Assembly (NCBI GenBank): GCA_903813345.2
Contig: CAIIXF020000005.1
Span: forward strand, 18,543,375 to 18,607,374
Reading direction: 5' to 3'
Length of the DNA stretch: 64,000 bases
DNA from: Owenia fusiformis
Taxonomy: Eukaryota > Annelida > Polychaeta > Sabellida > Oweniidae
Positions 25,701 to 35,558 of this stretch are shown here, in pieces. The notes beneath the pieces are model-generated. The model was not told the origin of the DNA. It did not search any database and saw only the letters and a program-made list of their open reading frames with translations. The translations under genes and the position numbers were made by a program. Position 1 is the stretch's first letter; the number at the start of each line of letters is the position of its first letter.

Positions 25701-26739
25701 GTACGCAGGGCTCCAAAATCAATCCAGAATACCTTCTTTTTACGAAGAAGGAGGTACGGATTCTGAACACCTGAGGATGCATTTTCCATGTCAATGCCTT
25801 GTTCTTCATTTGTATTAATATCAATCAGATCCGATGTTTTTCTTGGATTTTACCCAAAGAACTTACCTATGAACCATTTTCTTGTTATATTCAATTGGTT
25901 GGTGTGTAGGAACTGCAGAGATACTTTGATAGCAGAAAGAAAGAGGAGATCTCTCTATGACGTCAGAAGAGGCAGCATAAATATGTTAATGGGTCAAGGT
26001 ATTTAGTCAATTTGATGATTTTAAAAGTAAGGTCAAAACGTAGCTTGAAATTAGAAGAGATAGCGAGTGTATTCCATGTGGGAGTGTGTGAAAAGAGTGT
26101 GCTTTGTGAAAAGCAATATTTTCAAATAGCGTCCTAATGTTTCACTTCAAGTTTTGATTTAATGCATTTTCTAAAATCTGAGATTTCAGATCAAATATAG
26201 AAATTGATATTTGAAATATAAAAGGGGACGTCCTTTTTCAAATGTGTTGACAGAGAACCTGAGAAATAAAGTCAGAAGGTCTCTTCCCCTTCTATACCTT
26301 TTAAATCTGGAGAACCAACTCGTAATTATAATTCGGTAAATGATGCAAAATAAATCAAAGACGGTTATATTTTTCAGATTGGAATGCATGGTCGGAGCTG
26401 AAGGCAGTTGCATGGCGGGAGTTCTACCTCTCTTGGCTAAACACCACTAAAGATATCCACATTCTCACGTATGAAAAACTTTTAAAAGATGTCCGAGGAG
26501 AACTTTCAAAAATAGCCCAATTCTTCAATATGGAAATCGCCCCAGATATTCTTGACTGTGTAGTTGAAAATAAAGATTCACGATCACGCAGGGCATCACT
26601 AAACGCCACTGCCATGAAAAATTTTGATCCATTTTCCTCAACTGTTTCTACGCATATTGACCAAAATATGAAGATTGTTTGTGAAGCGATTAAGAATCGT
26701 TTCCCCAAAGAAGAGTGTGCTTTTTTAAAAACTCACTAG
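22776..26739 (+). CDS. WSCD-like sulfotransferase, seven exons
   Basis: Exons 22776-22884, 23161-23502, 24151-24260, 24741-24903, 25312-25453, 25910-25998 and 26378-26739 join in frame to give 438 residues. Exon 1 encodes a short cytoplasmic tail and a transmembrane anchor (WGFIFLVAILIWILD), making this a type II membrane protein. Exons 2-3 form a low-complexity, Lys-rich stem. Exon 4 holds the PAPS loop (FPGSGSTWSRF), exon 5 a VKTHGQPKHYNFF segment, and exons 5-6 the 3'-phosphate-binding region (AVIIIRNCRDTLIAE). The last exon carries a typical sulfotransferase C-terminal part (ILTYEKLLKDVRGEL). The closest family I recognise is the sulfotransferase domain of WSCD1/WSCD2, but no WSC domain is seen. 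The substrate is unknown. All internal donors and acceptors follow GT/AG, and the phases agree. Confidence 0.88.
25588..25676 (-). repeat. Dispersed repeat family R2, copy inside a sulfotransferase intron
   Basis: The reverse complement of this segment shares ATTTGTTA, a GCCAACC/CCGCC-rich core, GGAGACNATAA and TGACATAA with copies at 31712-31812 and 54582-54678. This suggests a short non-autonomous mobile element. Confidence 0.65.
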
Positions 26740-27770
26740 GGCGGATCTATTGAGACGCTACAGATGGAGGGAGTGTATTTAATACATCATCAAGTTTCGA
26801 TGCAGAAGCTCGCTCAGGGATTACCACATTTAGCACAACACACCAGTCAGCAAGAGAGCCAACACACACTATATGACTATAATGAGCTATTAGTTTCAAT
26901 TTGTCATTGTACAATCAAGTCAGAAAATTAAGATTTTCAAATACATGATCTCAAATGATTTTGTGTCACTGTTCGATCAAATTGGTTCAATAGTTCTGTG
27001 ATCTATTGTCTAAAAACCTGAACAGCCGTTTCACAAGTGAACATGACACAGGATCCCTACCCTGCGTGCAGAGTCTAGACGAAGCTCTCTTTTAAGAAGT
27101 GAAGTCAAACGAATGCAAAAGGTACAGTCTCCCAGGTTGTAGAATAATACGCAAACCACAATTTCCTTAATAAATTGAAGAATTGTCCTTGTTATCTCTG
27201 CTTGACTATGGTCGTAGCAATACACCTGATAGTTATTTTTGCTAGACCGCATGTTACAGACCATACCGGCAAAGTGTATTGTAGAAACGAGTACGTATAC
27301 TATATCTATAGTCAATCATGACCCGTTTAATAAAGGATTAGTATTTTGTGTCATTTTCAATCGATTATATCGTCCAACTTTGGGACAATTCTGATAATTT
27401 CTAAAGGGGAGAGGACAGGCGCACTTGAAAAGCGAACATAGATATATCATCTGCAATCCTAAAATGACGTCTGTATCCCGGCAGAATTAAAACAAGAACA
27501 TTATTTATAATCTCTAGAATCAACAGTTTGAACAGATTACAGAGCAAATAAAAGAAACACAACATCCAAGATCTCCATCCATTTAATGACTTGAAACAAC
27601 ATTTGCCCAAATACCCAAATCCCTGTCCCTCAATTGTATTGACGACAATGCAAATAGGAATTTACTGAAAACCAAATTGATATCTGAATCTTAAATCATC
27701 TTTCACTTAAGCCAACGCACGAATCAGCCGATTGTTTTTTCATTAAGCATTTGGAAATACACCACTGAAG
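26740..27770. other. Non-coding stretch between sulfotransferase and caveolin genes
   Basis: It should hold the sulfotransferase 3' UTR and the promoter of the first caveolin isoform. It also contains one copy of dispersed repeat R3 at 27058-27123. No gene was recognised. Confidence 0.6.
27058..27123 (+). repeat. Dispersed repeat family R3, copy 1
   Basis: A segment of about 66 bp (TACCCTGCGTGCAGAGTCTA and onward to AACGAATGCAAAAGGTA) is nearly identical to 54019-54088. Confidence 0.85.
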
Positions 27771-27872
27771 ATGTCCAAGAATAGTATTAGTGAAGAAACA
27801 ATGGTCCAACGATTGGACGAGAAACCTGATATGATAGACAGAGATCCCAATAATATAAATGACCATGTTGGG
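27771..27872 (+). CDS. Caveolin alternative first exon A (34 residues)
   Basis: ATG opens a 34-codon exon ending at a GTAAGT donor. The unique part is short (MSKNSISEETMVQRLDE), giving the shortest isoform. The last 17 residues match exons B and C, showing origin by exon duplication. Confidence 0.85.
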
Positions 27873-30800
27873 GTAAGTATTTTGTTGGTACAAGTTGTTT
27901 TGCAATTTAATTTTAATGAATAACAATCACGTATGCAGTGTTGTCGGAGAATTTAGACCATTAGCTTATATCTACGCTGATGCCAACAAAAATTTGTTTT
28001 AACATTTAAACCATTTGGATGCTTTTTGCGATTAACCCAATGAACCATCAAATAAAGATTCAGAAAGTATATATTGAAAGTCAAAGGGTTAAACCAACTG
28101 AGACACGGGCGTCACATGGCCATAACCCGAGGACCATAAAAGATTTGGAAGAAATAAAGTCAAAAACCTTACTTCTTCCTGAGCTGGTGATGGTGTAAAA
28201 CATGACGCGGTCAAAGTGCGCTCACAAAATAGCGCCGGCTATCCCCGGGCGGTTATCCTGACAATATAAGTTCTCATCAATTCATTATCAAATTAATATA
28301 TACACTAATTATAAGCATGACAATTTGACAAACACATAACTGTACAAACATTTTAGGGATGCGGTTTCTAGAGCAACAATCTTAATTAATCAATTATTCC
28401 AAATAGTTCGAAATACACTCATCAATGTGTATGTAAAACTTCATAATTAATCAATATAATGTTATCCCATATGATAGAATAGATTTGATTTACCTTCTTG
28501 GCATAACGCTAAAACTAAAGTTCATTCATTATAAAGTAGATAAAAAACAATGTCGTTTAGAAAACAGGATTTGGGCCGAGATGTTGACAATGCGGCTGAT
28601 GATATTGCCAAGAGTACCGATGAAATAATCCAAGATGAAAAACCAGATATGATTGAAAGAGATCCGAATGGAATTAATGAATACGTTACGGTGAGTTAGG
28701 AAGTATTGTAATATGATGAGGGCATCCATTTTTCCATGCTTTGTCTTTGTCCTTTGACGAGAAAACTGAAAAATTGTTTTAAAGCAATACCTCGATTCGT
28801 TAAGTGTTTAGAAATGATAAGTGAATGCTTTCATGCTCTGTCCTTCAGTCAAGGAACTGAAAAGTAGTTTGGCATAAATATCTCGATTCGCAAGTGGTTT
28901 ATAATTCGTTTATTGAAAGTATAAATAAATTTTCAATCATATAATTTTGAGCGAATGTAAAACAACAGAACATTGTCATCGTAGTTTTCCTTCCATATTC
29001 AAGAAATATCGGTGTATGGCAAGTTCTATTTAAAGGACCACTGCCCGTAAAGATCAACCAAAGTAACCACTTATATTTTTGTTAGCACCTTTTTTCAATT
29101 GAAAAGGACAATTTAAAATTCAATTAATTTTTACAGAAGTTTTAATAACCGCAATATTTGACAGAAAAGAAGGTTTATATCTTAGTCTATATATTGTGAA
29201 TAGTATAAAATGTGTCAATTACATATCATCGTGAATTAAAACATATTTTTAAAAGGTCATATAGTGTGAGAATTACAGCCATGCTTGGCGCAAGGGTATT
29301 CCACTTCTTTCTGAATATTGAAGCATAAACAAGGGTTTCCACTTCTTTCTGAATTTGTTGAATAAATGAAGCCCTTTAAATGTTCAGCTATTTGCCTGTA
29401 AGGTTATACATTTTCCCAAAAGTAATTCCAGGATTTCATCTAAAGTAAAAATCGTGCTTAGGGAAGATAGCGACCGGAAAATGACGTATTATTTGCGCAA
29501 ATAAATAGTAACATCGCCCTTCGTTCTCTGCCCAAATGAGCTAATTGATCGATGTGACAAATGACTGATGGCAAATAGAAAGGATGATGATCAAATAATG
29601 ATTGATACTTGAATAAGGGATTACGCCTTAAATGTTTAACACAATGTTTATCAAGATAAATACCAACCATATAATAATTATTAAATCTTGTAAATGGGAA
29701 CGCATCATCACTTAGATACAGAGCACGCAAGGTAACAAGAAGGGGGATTCTCAAGTCGGGATTGTTGAACAAAATAAAAAATGACTAGCTCAAGAGAAGT
29801 AGGAAAGGAGATAGATAATATGGCTCAGGAAACCGAAGATCATTTCAAAGAAATGGAAAAACCAGATATGATCGAGCGTGATCCAAATAACATCAATGAC
29901 CATATTGGGGTAAGTCGCCTTCATGTGGGTCGAGTGCCCTAGGTCACTTTGCATTAATTATGATATCACGGAAACAATCAACAACCACATTGACTCGTGA
30001 AAAATATCATAACTGACCCCGGGTAACTGACTTTTTAAAAATTGGATCACGGTAGATTTTAAAGATAACACTCCTAAATTCAAGCCGCGGTTTAAGGATA
30101 TAAGCCCTGGACTCAGTGCATTGTTTGCCGAATCATACCATGAAGGTTTTGTTTCCAAACCTTTGCATGACCGCGCAGCGGGAATGCAAAGTTTAGGAAA
30201 CAACGCCTTCGTGGAATGAAGCAGCTACAATGCATCGCGCCTTGGGCTTAAATTCTTTTCACACATTGCAATTTTTTCTACAAAATCATCCAAAAGGAAC
30301 GAAATCACTAAAGGAACAAGGGTCAAGTTGGCAAGTCATCTGGAATCGGGCACACCGTGCCTAGCTATGTGTGAATTAACTCCAAAAGATGAAATTCGGC
30401 TACACTGACAACACCTGTCAAACAAGCAAGCCGCTGCATTTACATTTAAAAACCATCAGTAGCGTAGGCAGGATTTAAAAGGCGAAACAAAACTTAGTCA
30501 AGGGAGCATTGTACTTCATAGTTTTCATATGAGTCAAAATAACGTCTAAAATATTTTTCTGTAAGGTTTTGGCGGAACGTTCATGTATGCTATTTTCCAA
30601 AATGTATTTCGATAAGGCAACGGGACGACTGCCTCGTCGGCCTTATATTTTCAATAGTGGCCAACAATAAGGTTGATATTCCAAATGATTCCCATTCCCA
30701 ATCATTTATTTTATGCTATTCGTGTGTTACAGGTGGAGTTTGAAGACATCATAGCTGAACCAGACGGTGCTCACTCTCAAGACTGTGTCTGGAGGAACTC

Positions 30801-31080
30801 CTACAAGTGCTTCAACTGCGGCAAGAACCTCTGCTATAAGATCCTCACCTTTATCTGCGCTCTTCCCCTCGCCCTCTGCTGGGGCTGCTCCTTCGCCTGC
30901 ATCTCCTTCAGTCACATCTGGCAGGTCACCCCCTGTTACAAGGTCCTCGATATCAACTGTGGATGCATCAGAAAGTTCTGGGGATTGTGCGTCAACTGCG
31001 CTATTGGACCTTGTTGCGAAGCTTGTTCACTCTTCTTCGCTCCATTCGCAAGCTCGGGGACCAAAGTTACTATTCAATAG
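27771..31080 (+). CDS. Caveolin with three alternative first exons
   Basis: The shared last exon, 30733-31080, encodes 115 residues. They start with the caveolin signature FEDIIAEP, followed by a scaffolding-like segment, a long hydrophobic hairpin (ILTFICALPLALCWGCSFACISF) and a Cys-rich C-terminus suited to palmitoylation. Three upstream exons each begin with ATG, end in phase 0 at a good GT donor and carry the same terminal motif: KPDMIDRDPNNINDHVG (27771-27872), KPDMIERDPNGINEYVT (28550-28690) and KPDMIERDPNNINDHIG (29781-29909). Joined separately to the shared exon they predict proteins of 149, 162 and 158 residues, all normal for caveolins. Caveolins coat and curve plasma-membrane invaginations and scaffold signalling proteins. 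The coordinates span the first ATG to the stop. Confidence 0.93.
28550..28690 (+). CDS. Caveolin alternative first exon B (47 residues)
   Basis: ATG opens a 47-codon exon ending at a GTGAGT donor. The unique part is acidic (about 30 residues, DNAADDIAKSTDEII). It differs from A and C in the last residues (EYVT rather than DHVG or DHIG). Confidence 0.85.
29781..29909 (+). CDS. Caveolin alternative first exon C (43 residues)
   Basis: ATG opens a 43-codon exon ending at a GTAAGT donor, the exon nearest the shared 3' exon. Its layout (REVGKEIDNMAQETEDHF, then EMEKPDM) resembles exon B more than A, suggesting B and C arose in a later duplication. Confidence 0.85.
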
Positions 31081-32131
31081 GCATGATTATACAGGAGGAC
31101 CATCGAATTGGACATGTACGCTATTTGCAAGCGTCTTTGAAGATAGTTCCGACATGGAAGACATTGATATGATTTTCATCAAATTATCACTCATGGCATT
31201 TTCAGCTGAGTCATATTTTTCATTAGATAGAATACATGCAATGCAGAAATAAAAACAATGCAAAGGCCAGACTTTATCTTATTCAACTTAGTGATGCGTG
31301 CCGTCAGTTTTTGATCAACTGCTTTCTAAGATTTTTTGTGAATATATACGATATATACGATGTACCTTTGTACAAAAGGCTCAAGCACTATCTGTGATAT
31401 ATGTAAATAAAACTTGACCATTATTCAGTAAACAGTAAAATGTTTGTTACATAAATAACAGCGCTTTGTATGACTTGGTGTGCTGGTGAGCTCAGCTCAG
31501 GTGACCTAGTTTAAAAAGTAAGTTCCCTGAAATACTTTCCTCTGAAATCATCGAAAAATAGAAAGGTTTAAACTCCCTTCTTCCCAAAATCCCCCTTTCT
31601 AAACCACGTGTGCCTGTCTATCTTGGAATTTTATTTGTTTATCTTTGATCTTTTCCAAAAATCTTTGTTGTTTATTTCTCGTTAACATTCAAAATACGTC
31701 GGACAGCGATCATTTGTTACAGACGTCGACCGCCAACCGCCTACAGGCACCGTCCACAAAAGAGTTGGAGACTATAATTATGTCTTTGTCACCACTTCTT
31801 GCGGTGACATAATGTCGTTGGATTGCTTCAAATCATTGAATAACAAGGTATACCAGCATAAAGATTGCATCATTGTGAGTTTAAAATAAATGAATTTACG
31901 TCCGAAATGGATGAGTTAAGGATTTGAACATGACCGTTCTCTAATTGAGTTGCTGAACCAATCAGAATGCAACATAGCCGTTCTGTAACTCTCCAAACAT
32001 GAACGACCATGCATCTATTTATCAGATATTGATTAAAAATCATAGTTTTAATTTGTAACGTGACAACGTCACGAGATCAACAACTGCGCCTTTCTTTAAA
32101 ATTCTAATGGCGCCACAACCTACTATACCAT
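31081..32131. other. Caveolin 3' UTR and intergenic sequence
   Basis: Possible polyadenylation signals (AATAAA) occur near 31247 and 31406. One copy of dispersed repeat R2 lies at 31712-31812. No further gene is seen before the Polinton insertion site. Confidence 0.6.
31712..31812 (+). repeat. Dispersed repeat family R2, copy near the caveolin gene
   Basis: It shares ATTTGTTACAGA, ACCGCCAA, CACAAA, GTTGGAGACTATAA and TGACATAA, in that order, with 54582-54678 and with the reverse complement of 25588-25676. Confidence 0.7.
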
Positions 32132-32137
32132 GTCCTA
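32132..32137. other. Left target-site duplication of the Polinton-like element
   Basis: GTCCTA directly before the left terminus; the same six bases follow the right terminus at 42322-42327. Confidence 0.93.
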
Positions 32138-32356
32138 AGTAGTGTATGTTAAGGAGGCACGGGATTACTTTGCGGTGTCTAAAAATGCGATGCCAGAAAT
32201 GAGATGCTGAGACTACTTTGCGGTGCCTAAAGTGAGATACCAGGAATGAGATGCCAGGGGTTAATAACATTTTTACTAATGATGAGATGCTTGCTTTTGT
32301 AGTAACCATAGTGATAACCTGAGGTTTGTGGTAGCTTCAATTTGAGACGCATAACG
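32138..32356. repeat. Left terminal inverted repeat (219 bp)
   Basis: Its reverse complement matches the right repeat with about one mismatch, except that the right copy has an extra 128 bp of internal tandem repeats. It is built from short motifs such as TACTTTGCGGTG and GATGCCAGAAATGAGATGC. Confidence 0.95.
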
Positions 32357-33027
32357 GTATCCTTATTTAATTGAAATGCTTTGTAGAGAGTCTTAACATT
32401 GAGATATCTCTGAGATACCTTTGTGAAACCTTAAAGCAGGGATAAGTCAGGGAATCTTAAAACTGCGACGTCATATTAAGAACTCATACAATTATTGAAA
32501 TGAAACCTTAAAAACTGAGTTGGTTTGAGAGACTTTTCGGTGATATCTTAAAATTTAGGTACTTTCAAGATATCTTTGTATTATATCAAATACGATAAGA
32601 CATTGGAAGGGTAAGTACATTATCAATCATTACATAATCATCCTTGCAAGACCTCAAGTTGTTGCTTCATTGAGATGCACTATGCATCCATGAACATTCA
32701 GCTTGTGTTCATGAAATACTTTGTGAAACACCTTTGTGCCACCTTAAAACTGAGCTTTTCAAAGCTTTAGACTTCGAGATACCTTTGTGGAACTTAACTT
32801 TTGGCTGGTTGGGAAAATTCTTAACTGTAATGACATTGAGTTGCTTTGCGATTCCTAAAATATGATAACTACTGAGGGTTGGTGAGCTAACATTATCACA
32901 CTTTGATAAGATATGAAGAAACCATCCATCTGCGGGATGACAACACATGTTGCATCACATCTTGATAAGTCTCATATATAGACTCTGAACTTTACTAATT
33001 TGTAATGTTCAACAATTGCAGTACAAA
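32357..33027. other. Non-coding sequence inside the left end of the Polinton-like element
   Basis: No significant reading frame. Short recurring CTTTGTG/TTGAGATACCT motifs make it mildly repetitive, perhaps decayed terminal-repeat sequence. Confidence 0.5.
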
Positions 33028-33952
33028 ATGTCATCTCCAGCAATAATTGAAACAGTGTGGAATGCAACGACAAAATGCATCATCATTGAGGATGTTAATT
33101 CGGTGAGCGCCTCTCCCGAACTAACGCCGAATAGCGACACAAAAAAACATAAGATCAACACCACCACCACCATTCAAGAAACGCATGGTTAGCTTTCAGA
33201 GAGAGTTGACGTTAGGTATACCTGCTCAACCTAGCTGTCGGAGAGACTTGAAGCTTGGTATACCCCCTCATCCAATGACACTAGATGGTGTAGTACACTT
33301 TCATCTGACTTTGGAAGATGCAGCGCGTCCATCTGGATGTATCGTCAATCCGATTCAACCTGAATGACCACAAATGCTCAAGATTTCGAACCGCTCCTGC
33401 TTGCGGGAAATATTCATATACACGCAGGGAGATCACGTTGTAATTCGAACATTTAAACTTAAACTTATCGTTGTGAACAAGGTGAAGCGGGTAGGCTGTA
33501 TGCCTTACAGCTCGAAGTTTGCACGACTACCTCGACAGGAGTTTGACTACATGATCACCTGCTGCACAGAAAGAGGAATTCGGGAGTATATGCGTGCCAT
33601 TCAAGATGATTTGGCCATTCCAAACCAGGCACTGGCTACACCTTTGAATGCACCGCATCACCTAGGACTGGGATACGAGTTCAAAGTGCATTCTGATATA
33701 AACCTTTTCGAAGTAACAGCGACTTACCATGACCGGGTAAAACAAAAATTTACCCAACTTTGGTCAGTGTACCTCAATTTCGAGGAGATGGAGGATGTAT
33801 TGAAAAACATACACAGTCTTATTCCTCCCTTAGCTATAGAGGACATGAATTGTATAGCCACGTTACATGGTGATCATATGAACCAGGAGGGTATGTGGGC
33901 TTGTAACGTGTGCCAATATCTCTCTCCATGTGATAACCTGCTTGACAATTAG
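33028..33952 (+). CDS. Plus-strand Polinton-encoded protein of unknown function, possibly two exons
   Basis: A frame at 33374-33952 (192 codons) is the only sizeable plus-strand frame in the element. A 25-codon first exon, 33028-33102, can splice from a GTGAGC donor to an acceptor before 33428, in phase, giving about 199 residues. Unspliced, a TGA at 33365 separates 33374 from the open frame upstream. The C-terminus has a small Cys cluster (CNVCQYLSPC) and there is no transmembrane segment. I do not recognise the family. It lies where a replication gene would often be found in larger Polintons, but nothing supports such a role. The splice model is inference. Confidence 0.5.
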
Positions 33953-34107
33953 ATACACTTTTTATCTTTAAATTGTGTTGTACTAGCTAAAGCATTCATT
34001 GCAGGCAACATAATTACATCAATGGGAAATCACACAAAACATTTCTCTGTCTATTGTTATTTTGTATTCAATTTTTAATAAATGATTCAATTATTATCCC
34101 ATCGAAC

Positions 34108-34190
34108 GAAGTTCCGTCCGTCCGTCCGTCCGTACGTCCGTCCATACATCCTTCCATACGTCAGTCCGTCCGTCTGTCCGTCCGTCCGGG
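34108..34190. repeat. GTCC tetranucleotide microsatellite
   Basis: Imperfect GTCC repeats with CAT and CTT interruptions. Confidence 0.9.
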
Positions 34191-34199
34191 TGATAACTC

Positions 34200-35100
34200 A
34201 AATACCGTTGGCCCGATTTTGTTCATATTTTGTACAAATATGCCCTATGGCGGTAGAGGTTCTACTCGAAAGCCGATTTTCAAAATGGCCACTCGTTTCA
34301 AAATGGCGGCCATTTCAATGCCGATTTTACAGTAATTTAGGTACAATATATAAAACTGTAATAGCAATGTGTTTTAAATGTAAAGAAGTTATAAAGGACA
34401 TAATAAAGCTAGAAATGTAGATATTTAAGAAACACACGACAGCCAACTTGTAAAATGGCGGCCCTTACACGCTATTTACGATTTTTGCTGTAACTTGAAA
34501 AGTAGTGGAGCGATTGTGTTCATATTTGATATTTGAATACTCATAAGCATGGCACACTGTCTAATGATACTTTGGGTAGTAGGTGGCCATTTTGAAAAAT
34601 GGCCGCCATTTTTACGTGTGTTATTTTACGTTTTTTCCCCATAACTTGAAAAGTAGTGGAGCGATTTTGTTCATATTTGATATGCGAATACTATAAGCAT
34701 GGCACCCTGTCTATTGACACTTTGGTTTTGGGGTTTTTGGCCACCATTTTTACGTGTTTTATTTTAAGTTTTTTACTATAACACGAAAAGTAATAGAGCA
34801 ATTTTGTTCATATTTGATATGTGAATACTCATAAGCATGGCACAATATCTTATGACACTTCGGCTAGTAGGAGGCAATTTTTCAAAATGGCCATTTACAT
34901 GTACATGCGTGCGATTTTGTTGAAATTTTATATGTGCCTTTCTAGAAGCAATTGTCCTTTTGACAATTTGGCAACTTAGCGAGCATTTTGAAAATGGTAG
35001 CCATTTTTATGTGTGTTTATGTACGATTCTTGCTATAACTGAAAAAGTAGTAGAAGGATTTTGTAAAAATGGCAGCCATGGCTGTTCGATAGGATTTGCT
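34200..35100. repeat. Degenerate tandem repeat, period about 140-150 bp
   Basis: The phrase CGATTTTGTTCATATTTGAT recurs at about 34213, 34508, 34660, 34797 and, more changed, 34913. It is usually followed by GAATACTCATAAGCATGGCAC and a run of AAAATGGC motifs. The block could be an element inserted into the Polinton. Confidence 0.75.
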
Positions 35101-35558
35101 ACGCTTTGGCGTTGCTGTTGTCTAGTTGCAATATAATATCAATACAACGTTAAATTAAACTGTTCTATAATATTTACATCTGTTTGATAAGTTCTACCTA
35201 CACAATTGTATTTTAAATATAATTACAACATATTGTACACATACTCTCATATATGAGAATCGTGTAGTTTGGAAATTAATAAAAGTTGTTCCTTGATACA
35301 ACATAGAATAATTTGTTTATTTTACTACTCAATAAGAAACGATGCATAGGTGAGACTTTCATCTTAGATGGATAAGAAATGAATTGAATAAGAAAGGATG
35401 CACATATTATGATCTCTGTGTTTTCGTAGAGTGATGGTGATCACATTTTTTTGAAGCACGAGGTTTCTTTTGTAACATAAATAACAAAACAATGACATAA
35501 CACTTTGTTTTATAATGTACATTTACTCTTATATTTATGTCATAAGTTTCTTTACATG

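Larger units (their letters stand above)
33953..35558. other. Non-coding interior region with a microsatellite and decayed tandem repeats
   Basis: The stretch holds the GTCC-type microsatellite and the ~145-bp repeats listed next. No coding frame is supported, so about 1.6 kb between the plus-strand frame and the ATPase is unaccounted for. Confidence 0.6.

Noticed and set aside
25955-25965. TGACGTCA within a sulfotransferase exon
   Set aside because: The CRE-like octamer is inside coding sequence far from any start and is best explained by chance.
32040-32309. Minus-strand frame of 89 codons at the Polinton left end, and its twin at 42022-42246
   Set aside because: Both are translations of the terminal inverted repeats, which explains their similarity; they are not genes.
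33185-33367. 60-codon plus-strand frame in the Polinton
   Set aside because: It ends in TGA just before the 33374 frame and falls within the proposed intron. It has no recognisable features, so it is not listed as a gene.
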